Positions 26,336 to 34,286 of a stretch of DNA of 44,931 bases are shown here, one piece after another; the first letter of the stretch is position 1, and each line of letters opens with the position of its first letter. The translations under genes were made by a program, and so were the position numbers. The notes below the pieces were generated by a model, which saw only the letters and a program-made list of their open reading frames with translations, ran no database searches and was not told the origin of the DNA. The DNA is taken from contig JAMCUL010000016.1 of assembly GCA_023381355.1 (NCBI GenBank), positions 104,244 to 149,174 on the forward strand, given 5' to 3'. This DNA is from Thermoplasmatota archaeon. GTDB lineage: Archaea; Thermoplasmatota; Thermoplasmata; Thermoplasmatales; Thermoplasmataceae.

Positions 26336-27976
26336 TCAGTATGGAGGCATTCCGCCCATACCGCCCATGCCACCCATTCCGCCTTCAGGATTGGGTGATG
26401 GCCCGCTCTTCTTTGAGGCAACCACATCGTCTATCCTCAATATCATTGTTGCCACTTCGACTGCACTCTCAAGGGCATGCTTCTTGACCTTCAGTGGCTC
26501 ATATACTCCAAGATCAAACATGTCAGAGACAGTATTATCATTGAAATTGATTCCAAAGGTCTTTTTTGAGTGCTCATGTTCTGCTTTCAGCTGGATCAGG
26601 GTGTTAATGGGATCCATGCCCGCGTTTTCGGCAAGTGTTCTGGGTATTATTTCAAGGGCCCGGGCAAAAGACTCAATTGCCAGCTGCTCTCTTCCACCAA
26701 CGGTAGTCGCATATTCCCTTATTCTCAGCGAGAGCTCAGCTTCAACTGCTCCTCCACCTGGCAGAACCTTCCCATCTTCCTTTGTTATGGCCACAACTCT
26801 GATTGCATCGTTAAGAGCCCTCTCAATCTCTGATACAACATGCTCGGTTCCGCCTCGAATGAGAATACTGACAGCCTTCGGATTCTTGCATCCAGTAACA
26901 AAGGTCATCCTGTCTTCCCCGATCTTCCTCTCCTCAACACTTTTTGCGCTTCCAAGCGCACTTGCATTCAGGTCATCAAGGTTTGTTACGATTCTGGCAC
27001 CTGTTGCCTTTGCGAGTTTCTCCATGTCACTCTTCTTGACTCTTCTGACTCCATAAATGCCTTCCTTTGCCAGGTAGTGCTGTGCGATATCGTCAATTCC
27101 CTTCTGGCACAGAACCACATTTGCCCCGCTCTTCTTTATCTTGGATACCATATCCTTGAAGGTGTCAACTTCCTGATCAAGGAAGTCCTGTATCTTGGAA
27201 GGATCGGAAATCTGAACTTTTGCTTCAATTTCAGTCTTCTTTATTTCCAGGGCCGAATCTATCAGTGCTATTTTTGCATTCTTAACAGAGTCTGCCATCT
27301 TGGAGTGTACCTTCTCCTTGTCTATTACGATTCCCTCAATTAATTCTGTCTCGTTGACGCTGCCACCATTTTTCTTGTCTATCTTAATATTTGATGGATC
27401 AACCCTCACCTTTCCGTCTCTCTCCTCAGCGACAGAATTTATTGCCTTCACAATGAGTTTATATAAGAGGTCTCCACCCAGACCTATGTTCTTGCCAGAA
27501 AGAGCTGTCCTTGCGATCTTTTCAAGCGTTGCATCATCAGAGGCATCCTTGGCAATCTTCTCGAGCTGTTTTTTAGCTTCATTAACAGCGAGCCTGTATC
27601 CATTCGCAATAACAGTTGGATGGACTCCCTGATCCAGAAGCTCCTCTGCCTGCTTGAGAAATTCCCCAGCCAGCACAACTGATGTGGTCGTTCCATCACC
27701 GACAGCTGTGTCCTGTGACTTTGCGACTTCCACAATCATCTTGGCCGTGGGATGATCCACGTCCATTTCCTTAAGAATGGTTGCACCGTCATTGGAGATT
27801 ATGATGTCCCCAATTGAATCGACAAGCATTTTATCCATTCCCTTAGGACCGAGTGTAGTCCTGACTGCGTCAGCAATTGCTTTAGCTGCCTCAATGTTTG
27901 ATCTCTGAGCATTCTTTCCCTGTTCTCTACTAGTGCCTTCTTTCAGTATGAATATAGGCATTTGACCTCCTAACAT
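26336..27976 (-). CDS. thsA: Thermosome subunit (group II chaperonin)
   Basis: The 546-residue ATP-dependent chaperonin forms double rings that fold proteins. It contains the family's nucleotide-binding stretch [29 protein letters not shown], and G-G-G-A-V-E near residue 408. The C-terminus is a Gly-Met repeat (G-G-M-G-G-M), as in many thermosomes. The first ATG (27976) is used because it gives the N-terminal M-x-x-G-Q-x-P-I of related thermosomes and has aggagg upstream. A second ATG at 27961 also has a perfect ggaggt, but that is explained by Gly-Gly codons. Only one thermosome subunit gene lies in the window. Confidence 0.97.
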   Translation of the reverse strand: MLGGQMPIFILKEGTSREQGKNAQRSNIEAAKAIADAVRTTLGPKGMDKMLVDSIGDIIISNDGATILKEMDVDHPTAKMIVEVAKSQDTAVGDGTTTSVVLAGEFLKQAEELLDQGVHPTVIANGYRLAVNEAKKQLEKIAKDASDDATLEKIARTALSGKNIGLGGDLLYKLIVKAINSVAEERDGKVRVDPSNIKIDKKNGGSVNETELIEGIVIDKEKVHSKMADSVKNAKIALIDSALEIKKTEIEAKVQISDPSKIQDFLDQEVDTFKDMVSKIKKSGANVVLCQKGIDDIAQHYLAKEGIYGVRRVKKSDMEKLAKATGARIVTNLDDLNASALGSAKSVEERKIGEDRMTFVTGCKNPKAVSILIRGGTEHVVSEIERALNDAIRVVAITKEDGKVLPGGGAVEAELSLRIREYATTVGGREQLAIESFARALEIIPRTLAENAGMDPINTLIQLKAEHEHSKKTFGINFNDNTVSDMFDLGVYEPLKVKKHALESAVEVATMILRIDDVVASKKSGPSPNPEGGMGGMGGMGGMPPY

Positions 27977-28060
27977 ATTTATTTCCTCCTAATCAACAGG
28001 TAAATTTGTTCTTCAATATAAACTTTTCAGTTTAAATGATGTGGGGAGATTGAATAATGC

Positions 28061-29566
28061 CTACTTTTTTTTAAGATTTTCAATTTTTTTCTCTTTAGTC
28101 GCTTCCTGACTGAATCTTCCGAGGTGGTAGTTATTCCTGTCAATGAACTTGAATAGGGATGAATATCGACCTTCCCTCCTGATAAATTCATCTGCCATGG
28201 ATATTGCAATCTTCCTGAGGTCAGGATGGGCCTGAGGAGTACTTCTCAGTTCAGAAAAATAAACAAGTTCCCTAAGGTTTCCGCTGACCTTTATGTTATA
28301 AAGGGTCGCAAAAGGAAGTACATACTGTGCCTCGTTTGGCTGCCCTGACTCAGCAATCTTCTTAAAAAGAGTTGCAGACCTTTTACAGAGCGAAGAGAAT
28401 TCGTTTGAAAGATCCGGGCTTTTCATGATATATTCGGGAATTTCGTGACCCATTTCCGGATCCAGGTTCCCCCTTAGAATAGAGAACATTCTGTGTCGCT
28501 GGAATTCCCTGAACGCGCCGTAGTTCATCCGCAGGGAATAAATGAGGTCTATGAACTCGAACTGTCTCGGTATCTTGTCCCTTCTGTTTCGTCTCTGTTC
28601 AGAAATTGACTGTATTATTTTTATATTTTCTTCGTCGGTGTTATCCTTGCTTCCCTGGAAAAATTCATTGATACTACCTGCGGTATATTGATTGTAGTTC
28701 AGAAGTACCACATCCTCAGAAAATTTATGGGTGAATGGTAAATTCTTGCCTAGATTTCTCGTTCCTTCCAGGTATTCCACATGAGATTTCCCGTGTACGT
28801 TTTTGGCGGACTTTATTATTTCCCCAAATTCGGGTTGCATTTCCTCATATATCATATCGGCGATGGCTTTTGCCTCATTTAGACCTGAACTCTCTAATTT
28901 TTGGATGATTCCTACTATTGTTCTTGCATTTGATGATATCCCAACATTTGTAATGGTAGCCACAGGCAGTATAGCGCGAATATCATCCAGGGCCCTGGAT
29001 CTGACAGCTGTTTCATATGCCTTCAGATTATGCTCAGATTTATCACTGGATATTGATTCAAAAGGGTTTTCCCTCCTTACTATTTCGATAACTAACGGAA
29101 GAGACCGGGAATAATACGAAAACATATCATCCATAAGATTTTCGTACTCGTTTTGAAATATCCCATTTATTCCGGTCTTTTCAAATGAAAGATAAAGAAA
29201 CTTACCATCATGTTTTACATCATACTTTACATATCGAGAAGATTTTTCAATATAGGATGCACCTATTCTTGTTTCTTCTATTTCCTTGACAAGAAGGTTT
29301 GATATATCCTGAACGGCCAGATGTATGTTTACAAGTTCAGCAACAGATTCATCGCCATATTCAAGAAACACCCTCTCATAGAAATCCCTTCCTCGTTGTT
29401 CATTGCTTTCAAATTCCTTATAGAATACCTCTCTTATATCAAGTTTGGAGGTTCTGCTATATCTGGAAAGCAGTGCCCCCATATCCAGCTGGTTCTGCAA
29501 TTTAATTAAGAATACCTGCCTGTCACTGTTAGAAAAAAAATTTGGGTTTTTCTTTGATTCATTCAT
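28061..29566 (-). CDS. Tandem ThyX-like (flavin-dependent thymidylate synthase family) protein
   Basis: The ~501-residue protein is about twice the length of a single ThyX and looks like two ThyX-type units. The first unit (about residues 90-112) keeps the end of the signature, A-S-Y-I-E-K-S-S-R-Y, but has T-R in place of R-H-R. The second (about 353-362) keeps F-Q-R-H-R-M-F-S-I-L-R-G. Single ThyX enzymes use R-H-R-x7-S to bind dUMP and FAD and methylate dUMP to dTMP. Whether this degenerate double form does so is unclear. ATG 29566 overlaps the DUF35 gene by 8 bases, so it may be expressed with the thiolase operon. Confidence 0.72.
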   Translation of the reverse strand: MNESKKNPNFFSNSDRQVFLIKLQNQLDMGALLSRYSRTSKLDIREVFYKEFESNEQRGRDFYERVFLEYGDESVAELVNIHLAVQDISNLLVKEIEETRIGASYIEKSSRYVKYDVKHDGKFLYLSFEKTGINGIFQNEYENLMDDMFSYYSRSLPLVIEIVRRENPFESISSDKSEHNLKAYETAVRSRALDDIRAILPVATITNVGISSNARTIVGIIQKLESSGLNEAKAIADMIYEEMQPEFGEIIKSAKNVHGKSHVEYLEGTRNLGKNLPFTHKFSEDVVLLNYNQYTAGSINEFFQGSKDNTDEENIKIIQSISEQRRNRRDKIPRQFEFIDLIYSLRMNYGAFREFQRHRMFSILRGNLDPEMGHEIPEYIMKSPDLSNEFSSLCKRSATLFKKIAESGQPNEAQYVLPFATLYNIKVSGNLRELVYFSELRSTPQAHPDLRKIAISMADEFIRREGRYSSLFKFIDRNNYHLGRFSQEATKEKKIENLKKK

Positions 29567-30056
29567 TTTCTTTAACCGGTACGAAATAAACGTCCGTTGG
29601 ACTGAATTCAAGATTTCTCTTAAATTTTGCCCTGACTTTCATACCTACCTTCAAATCCTCTGCCGAGACTCCGATTATTCTTGACATGAAAAGTGAGTCA
29701 ACGCCCTCAAATTCTACCATTATAAGGTGGAATGGCGTTTGATCAAGGAATGCTTCACTCCCGAAATAACATGTCGTAAATGTATGTATTCTTCCTTCAC
29801 CTGGAAGCTCATGCCACTCAGTCTCGCTCCCACACATCATGCAATGTCCCCTTGGGGTTGCATAGGTATATCCGCACTTTTTACATTTAGAACCCATTAA
29901 CTTTTTCTTTCCCAGGGCACGGAAAAATTCGGAATCCTGGGCATAGCTATGGATGTAATCAATTTCATAATGTGATCTCACGATGAGCGGATCAGTGTTA
30001 TAAACCTGAGTTACATCCTGCTTCTCTTCCATTTTTGCGTTATAGTCAATTGTCAT
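29559..30056 (-). CDS. OB-fold protein with zinc ribbon (DUF35 type)
   Basis: The 165-residue protein carries a rubredoxin-like zinc ribbon with Cys pairs C58/C61 and C72/C75, then an OB-fold (G-E-G-R-I-H-T-F-T, F-E-G-V-D-S-L-F). DUF35 proteins accompany archaeal thiolases and often HMG-CoA synthase, and hold CoA intermediates in the complex. It starts right at the thiolase stop with ggaggcggtg ahead of the ATG, so the two genes are coupled and likely form one acyltransferase complex. No HMG-CoA synthase gene is in the window. Confidence 0.9.
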   Translation of the reverse strand: MTIDYNAKMEEKQDVTQVYNTDPLIVRSHYEIDYIHSYAQDSEFFRALGKKKLMGSKCKKCGYTYATPRGHCMMCGSETEWHELPGEGRIHTFTTCYFGSEAFLDQTPFHLIMVEFEGVDSLFMSRIIGVSAEDLKVGMKVRAKFKRNLEFSPTDVYFVPVKENE

Positions 30057-31316
30057 TTACACCGCCTCCATTATTGACACCGTAACATATGTTCCTGTAC
30101 CCGCGTGACTGTGTATAAGACCAGTCTTAGCGTCCTTGACCTGCAGGGCCTTGTCCTTGAAGTGCTTGTCGATTTTATGCTGAAGCTGCCAGAACATGAA
30201 TACACTCTGCATGATTCCTGTTGCACCAACAGGGTGGCCACAGGCAAGGAGTCCACCAGAAGGATTGACAGGTAATTCCCCTTTCAGGTCCGCCTTCCCG
30301 GATTCCACGAATTTTGCCCCTTCTCCATACTTGCATAACCCAAGATCTTCATAAGTCTGGATTTCGGAAGACGTATATGCATCATGCAATTCTACCAGAT
30401 CTATTTGCTTCAATGGGTCCGTTATTCCAGCATTCTTATAGGCTTCAATTGCTGCAGTTCTACCTGCCCTGAATGAGTGAACTCCTGGATATTTAAGATT
30501 CTTGTAGTCATTCTCCTTTTCGTGCGGAAGAAGAGGAACCTTTCCAAAAGGCCTGTCGGAAAGTCTCATTGTGTCGGTTCCAGTTCCAATTCCCTTTATA
30601 AGCACAGGATTATCACACAGCTCAAATGCCTTCTCCTTGGAGGCAAGAATCGCTACAGCGGCACCATCTGACATTGTGCAAACATCAAGTCTTGTCAATG
30701 GATATGAAACCATAGGAGATTTTCTCACATCCTCCACAGTCAAATTCATCGGACTCTGGGCATAGGGATTGTGCATAGCATTCTTGTGATTTTTTACTGA
30801 AACCATCGCCAGCTGTTCAGGTGTTGCCCCAAACTCATGCATATACCTGACAGCCATCATTGCATAATAACCTGTATAGAAACCACCTACAGGATAGTCG
30901 AAATTTGTATCACTTGCAAGTGCAATGAATTCATTTCCCTTCCATGTATTGACATGGGACATTGTCTCAAATCCATAAACTGCACAAGTATCCATCCTTC
31001 CGGACGCTATCTCGTTCACGCCAGTCTGAAATGCCAGACCGCCGGTAGCTCCGCCGCCTTCAACCCTTTTGCTTGGTTTTGGCGTGAGCCCAAGATAATC
31101 CTGAACCATTATTCCCGACATCAACTGTCTCTGGAAATGATCTGAGAAATACGATGCAACCGAGCCATCGATATCCTTGAGATCCATTCCAACGTCATTC
31201 ATTGCATAGTCAAAGGCTTTTTTTACCCTCAACCTGAAATCCATATCTGGAGAGGCTTTGGTGAATTTAGTAACGCCTCCAGAGACCATATAAACTTCTC
31301 TTTCTGACTTGCCCAT
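30057..31316 (-). CDS. Thiolase-like acetyl-CoA acetyltransferase (archaeal type)
   Basis: A 419-residue thiolase-fold protein of the archaeal / SCP2-thiolase branch. Near the catalytic cysteine position the sequence reads V-E-G-G-G-A-T-G-G, without the canonical Cys of bacterial acetyl-CoA acetyltransferases. Further on are E-L-H-D-A-Y-T and the C-terminal G-G-L-L-A-C-G-H-P-V-G-A-T-G, which holds the catalytic Cys-Gly-His. The role is probably carbon-carbon bond formation or cleavage on acyl-CoA, e.g. acetoacetyl-CoA for mevalonate synthesis. The DUF35 partner is immediately downstream. The start at 31316 could be moved to the ATG at 31289. Confidence 0.85.
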   Translation of the reverse strand: MGKSEREVYMVSGGVTKFTKASPDMDFRLRVKKAFDYAMNDVGMDLKDIDGSVASYFSDHFQRQLMSGIMVQDYLGLTPKPSKRVEGGGATGGLAFQTGVNEIASGRMDTCAVYGFETMSHVNTWKGNEFIALASDTNFDYPVGGFYTGYYAMMAVRYMHEFGATPEQLAMVSVKNHKNAMHNPYAQSPMNLTVEDVRKSPMVSYPLTRLDVCTMSDGAAVAILASKEKAFELCDNPVLIKGIGTGTDTMRLSDRPFGKVPLLPHEKENDYKNLKYPGVHSFRAGRTAAIEAYKNAGITDPLKQIDLVELHDAYTSSEIQTYEDLGLCKYGEGAKFVESGKADLKGELPVNPSGGLLACGHPVGATGIMQSVFMFWQLQHKIDKHFKDKALQVKDAKTGLIHSHAGTGTYVTVSIMEAV

Positions 31317-31935
31317 TTCAATCGAGGGATAATTAAATCCTAATGATATTAAACTTCTACTGGTTTAAATAGCGAGGAAATGGATTGAGTTGAAAGATAT
31401 TATCTGGAATTTTTTTAACGAAGTAAAATATGGATTTAAGAACTAAATTGTTTTCCACGCTTAGAGAATGATGAGTAATTCCTCTTTCATAGCATTATGA
31501 TTTGTGAGACCACCTGGAAATTCCCATTGCTATATACTTTTTCAAATACACTAATCCTGGAGGATATGAGCCCGAACTATTGCCACTCGTATGGAATTGG
31601 TAACCCCCTGTGCCCATTCAATGAATGTCTTTATGTGCGTCTTCATAAGTGATCTGCTACTTGATTGACATTCTGGAACTGCCTTTTTCCTCAACTATAT
31701 TATCTGTCTTTCATTTCTTCAATTAATCTTCCTATTTTCCCATATACCACTCCGATTTTCCGTCGATAGTTATTATTCAATCTACTAAACTTGATCAGTT
31801 TGGATTCGAAATCTTCTTCCTGATCAGAACATTAAATGCGATCGATATATACCATTCATTTGATCTGCCTCCAGTGCATATATGGATAAATACGCATTCA
31901 GGACTCCATAAAAGATATAAACAGATCTTGACACC
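31317..31935. other. 619-base gene-poor region
   Basis: No gene of family length is seen. Two coding-like scraps are present. One is a minus-strand, start-less frame of about 39 codons with R-R-K-I-G-V-V-Y-G-K-I-G-R-L-I-E-E-M (about 31720-31850). The other is a 28-codon plus-strand ORF (31566-31652) with three cysteines and an upstream ctatatac box. Neither is strong enough to call. It might be a decayed gene between the thiolase and thioesterase genes. Confidence 0.45.
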
Positions 31936-32376
31936 CTAGTCTAAATCCTCATTGACAAAGTTTGAAATTGTGTTTCTTATATTATCAGGAATAGGTATTT
32001 TTTGACCTTTTCCGTCAATCCATACCACAACTGTTTTTCCATTTGCATAAACATCAGAATTCTCTTTGTCAATAATTTTGTGAGAAAAAACAACGCTCGT
32101 GTTTCCGATCTTTGAAATCCATGTCTGCACCACCGGCTTATCTGTAAAATGGATGGGCTTTTTAAACTCAATCTCTGCATGTTTCACAACAAAATTTACG
32201 TCCTTTGGATCAAATATCTTTATTAATTTAATAAGAAAATCAACCCTTCCAATTTCAAAAAATGTCAAATAATTGGCATTATTTACGTGATTAAGACTGT
32301 CTAAGTCCCCGATTCGAAGCTGGATCAGAACTTCGCTCAAAGTACCGTTCATGAGGAGTAAAAGGTTTTGGGACAT
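31936..32376 (-). CDS. Acyl-CoA thioesterase, 4HBT hotdog family
   Basis: The 146-residue hotdog-fold protein has the 4-hydroxybenzoyl-CoA thioesterase-type motif D-L-D-S-L-N-H-V-N-N-A-N-Y-L near residues 23-36, followed by F-E-I-G-R and the long helix. A strand carrying V-V-W-I-D-G comes near the C-terminus. It hydrolyses acyl-CoA thioesters; the chain length is unknown. The ATG at 32376 is preceded by an AT-rich box about 30-40 bases upstream. An alternative ATG lies at 32352. The gene stands alone and divergent from the SRPBCC-like gene. Confidence 0.85.
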   Translation of the reverse strand: MSQNLLLLMNGTLSEVLIQLRIGDLDSLNHVNNANYLTFFEIGRVDFLIKLIKIFDPKDVNFVVKHAEIEFKKPIHFTDKPVVQTWISKIGNTSVVFSHKIIDKENSDVYANGKTVVVWIDGKGQKIPIPDNIRNTISNFVNEDLD

Positions 32377-32433
32377 AATTAGATTTTTGTCTCTGCAATA
32401 TTGACTTGAATATTTCTAATAGAAAAAACTGAT

Positions 32434-32446
32434 AAAAATATTTATA
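32434..32446 (+). promoter_or_regulatory. TATA-like box of the gene at 32467
   Basis: The sequence aaaaatatttata centres about 26 bases before the ATG at 32467, the spacing expected for leaderless transcription. It is one of several such boxes in this window. Confidence 0.6.
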
Positions 32447-32466
32447 GTTCAATGACCTAAACATCT

Positions 32467-33246
32467 ATGAAGAATTCATATACTGCTAAAATTGAGTTTC
32501 CAATGCCGCCTCCTGTGGTGGCAGAATATATAGCAAATCCATGGCTTTTTTTTAATCCAATGTCCCATGTGGTGATCCTGAAAAAGATTACTGATGAGAA
32601 GTGGGACATGATTTTTGCCCCGGATGTTGACCAGACAAAGGGGAATTCCTTTTACGGAATAATGAACGGCCCTACATGGAAGGGCAAAGAAATTAATTAC
32701 AACTGTGAAAGTCTAGGAAAAGAAATAAAGATGAGCCTAAGGCTGAACCTTTCAACTGTCTCGGCGGGAACCAGTCTTACAATAGACTGGGACGTAGAAA
32801 CATCCCTGCCTTTCTTTGAGAAGTTCAAAGGTGAAAATTTCTCACTCTCACCTGAACATATGATCAAAAAGCATCTTTTGCCAAGAGTTCCGGAACTGTT
32901 GAGTTTGATCAATTATCGGGAGCAGGGAAGGGAATATCTGCTTGAAACTGTTACGCTGTCAGGTGCAAAGGCTATCCCATATATTAAGACAAAGGCTCAG
33001 GAAGTCAAGAATTGCATAGTAATAGGCACATCAAAAACAATGAAATTCACAATTAATGTTCAGGACGAGCAGCTTTCTTCGATCAACGCCGAGAGTGGAA
33101 ACAGAGAAACGTTTGGTGGTGAAGCTATTCTTGAAATCCTGAACAATACTGAACTGATAGACATAGGGATTTATGATTCCACGGCTGAAAATCAGCTAAA
33201 GGAGCTTGTTGAAAAACAATACGAGAAGACTATATCAGCTGTATAG
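32467..33246 (+). CDS. SRPBCC-like N-terminal domain protein, unknown function
   Basis: The 259-residue soluble protein is not confidently recognised. The first ~110 residues (Y-T-A-K-I-E-F, P-P-P-V-V-A-E-Y-I, then W-D-M-I-F and alternating strands) resemble a START/SRPBCC ligand-binding fold, which carries lipids or aromatic groups. The rest has a Lys-rich helical stretch, then another strand-helix region with G-E-A-I-L-E-I-L. The leaderless promoter is good, and a T-run terminator follows. It is divergent from the thioesterase gene and lies ahead of a MarR regulator, which may point to fatty-acid or aromatic-compound response. Confidence 0.55.
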   Translation: MKNSYTAKIEFPMPPPVVAEYIANPWLFFNPMSHVVILKKITDEKWDMIFAPDVDQTKGNSFYGIMNGPTWKGKEINYNCESLGKEIKMSLRLNLSTVSAGTSLTIDWDVETSLPFFEKFKGENFSLSPEHMIKKHLLPRVPELLSLINYREQGREYLLETVTLSGAKAIPYIKTKAQEVKNCIVIGTSKTMKFTINVQDEQLSSINAESGNRETFGGEAILEILNNTELIDIGIYDSTAENQLKELVEKQYEKTISAV

Positions 33247-33270
33247 AATACCAGATAAAAGACTCTTAAA

Positions 33271-33286
33271 TTTATTTTTTTTAATT
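33271..33286 (+). terminator. T-rich terminator after the SRPBCC-like gene
   Basis: The plus strand carries tttattttttttaatt about 25 bases after the stop codon at 33246. This looks like an archaeal T-tract terminator separating the gene from the MarR gene. Confidence 0.5.
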
Positions 33287-33348
33287 GATGTTTAAGTGCT
33301 AAATATTTTATAACAAGATAAGATGTCACTGATGAATCTCATAAATGA

Positions 33349-33813
33349 ATGAAAGGGATGAGCAATATGAACGACGAGAAACACTGTAACCCGGAGATTT
33401 ACACCAAGATCTGGCGCAATCTTATTTCAATATACAAAGTGTTATACAAAGAGGTAGAAACAAAATTCAATGAAAATAATGTCACAGTCTTAGAATACAG
33501 GATTCTCCGAATTTTGAATGAAAAGGGCAGAATGACAATGGCCAGCCTTGCGGAGGAGAACTACGTAACACAGGCCTGGATTACAGGAATGATCGACAAG
33601 ATGGAAAGCAGAGGCCTGGTCGTTAGAACCCGGTCAGACACTGACAGAAGGGTTATATATATTAGCGCTACCGATGAGGGACAGAAATTTATAGAACGAA
33701 TAAGAATTGTTCACGACCAGATACTTGCAGAAACGTTTTCTTTCATGGATGAAAAAAGGGCAGAGAAGATACTTCTAATTCTTGAAGACCTGAAAACGGA
33801 TCTTGAGCGGTAA
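33349..33813 (+). CDS. MarR family transcriptional regulator
   Basis: This 154-residue winged-helix protein has the MarR order: an N-terminal helix, a helix-turn-helix (T-M-A-S-L-A-E-E-N-Y-V-T-Q-A-W-I-T-G-M-I-D-K, split here by helix boundaries), the wing (S-D-T-D-R-R-V-I-Y-I), and the C-terminal dimerisation helix. D-R-R is the diagnostic wing motif. It probably senses a small molecule and controls neighbouring genes such as the preceding SRPBCC-like gene, but the target is not shown. Three ATGs (33349, 33358, 33367) are in frame. The TATA-like tattttataac at 33305-33315 allows any of them, with 33349 or 33367 most likely. Confidence 0.88.
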   Translation: MKGMSNMNDEKHCNPEIYTKIWRNLISIYKVLYKEVETKFNENNVTVLEYRILRILNEKGRMTMASLAEENYVTQAWITGMIDKMESRGLVVRTRSDTDRRVIYISATDEGQKFIERIRIVHDQILAETFSFMDEKRAEKILLILEDLKTDLER

Positions 33814-34065
33814 AGAAGGATCAGGACTGGAGAAATGATTTAAGAAGGTTGCCCAGCAGCGTTAGAAAGAATACAATAGTCACAATTATGAAGTCCTTAT
33901 TATTTTTTCCTTCCTCGTTTGTGGGCATTTCTAAGCTGCAACCTATTTTTGGCATGAAATTTCATGAAAAACTTCTTGATATACTCATTGCCTTAATATT
34001 AAGGCACAGATGGATGACATTAATCAAAAATAATAAATGCTAGCTTTGAATGCCTGATTGATAAA

Positions 34066-34140
34066 GCTCCGGTAGTGTAGCCAGGCCAAGCATTAGGGAC
34101 TCTCAATCCCCCGACTCGGGTCCAAATCCCGACCGGAGCA
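34066..34140 (+). tRNA. tRNA-Glu (anticodon CTC)
   Basis: The cloverleaf is complete. The acceptor stem GCTCCGG pairs with CCGGAGC, with discriminator A and no encoded CCA. The D arm is G-T-G-T / G-C-A-T with G18-G19 in the loop. The anticodon stem holds the loop C-T-C-T-C-A-A, reading anticodon CTC for Glu codon GAG. The T stem is TCGGG/CCCGA. Two oddities are a T-loop reading TCCAAAT (C at position 55, normally T) and an A-C mismatch at 27:43. It sits between the MarR gene and the acyl-CoA synthetase. Confidence 0.92.
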
Positions 34141-34256
34141 TCAAACTAAAAGGTAGGGTTTTCCCCATTTTAAGTCTAGGTATTCAATATCTTTTATAAC
34201 GGGTGTTAAGTTTTAGAATTCATAAATAATGATTCCCAAAAGAAAGATCTAATAAT

Positions 34257-34264
34257 GTATATAT
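34257..34264 (+). promoter_or_regulatory. TATA-like box of the acyl-CoA synthetase gene
   Basis: The sequence gtatatat centres about 27 bases before the ATG at 34287. This is leaderless-type spacing. The gene lies downstream of the tRNA gene and has its own promoter. Confidence 0.6.
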
Positions 34265-34286
34265 CGGATGGAGACAATTATGTTTC

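Noticed and set aside
26301-27056. Long plus-strand frame (251 residues) opposite the thermosome gene
   Set aside because: It is the shadow of the thermosome coding strand. The Pro/Ser-rich, compositionally odd translation and the clear chaperonin on the minus strand settle it.
34066-34140. tRNA-Glu as an attachment site of the accessory region
   Set aside because: No second copy of the tRNA 3' end was seen between here and 44.9 kb, and ordinary genes separate the tRNA from the decayed part, so there is no support for integration at this tRNA.
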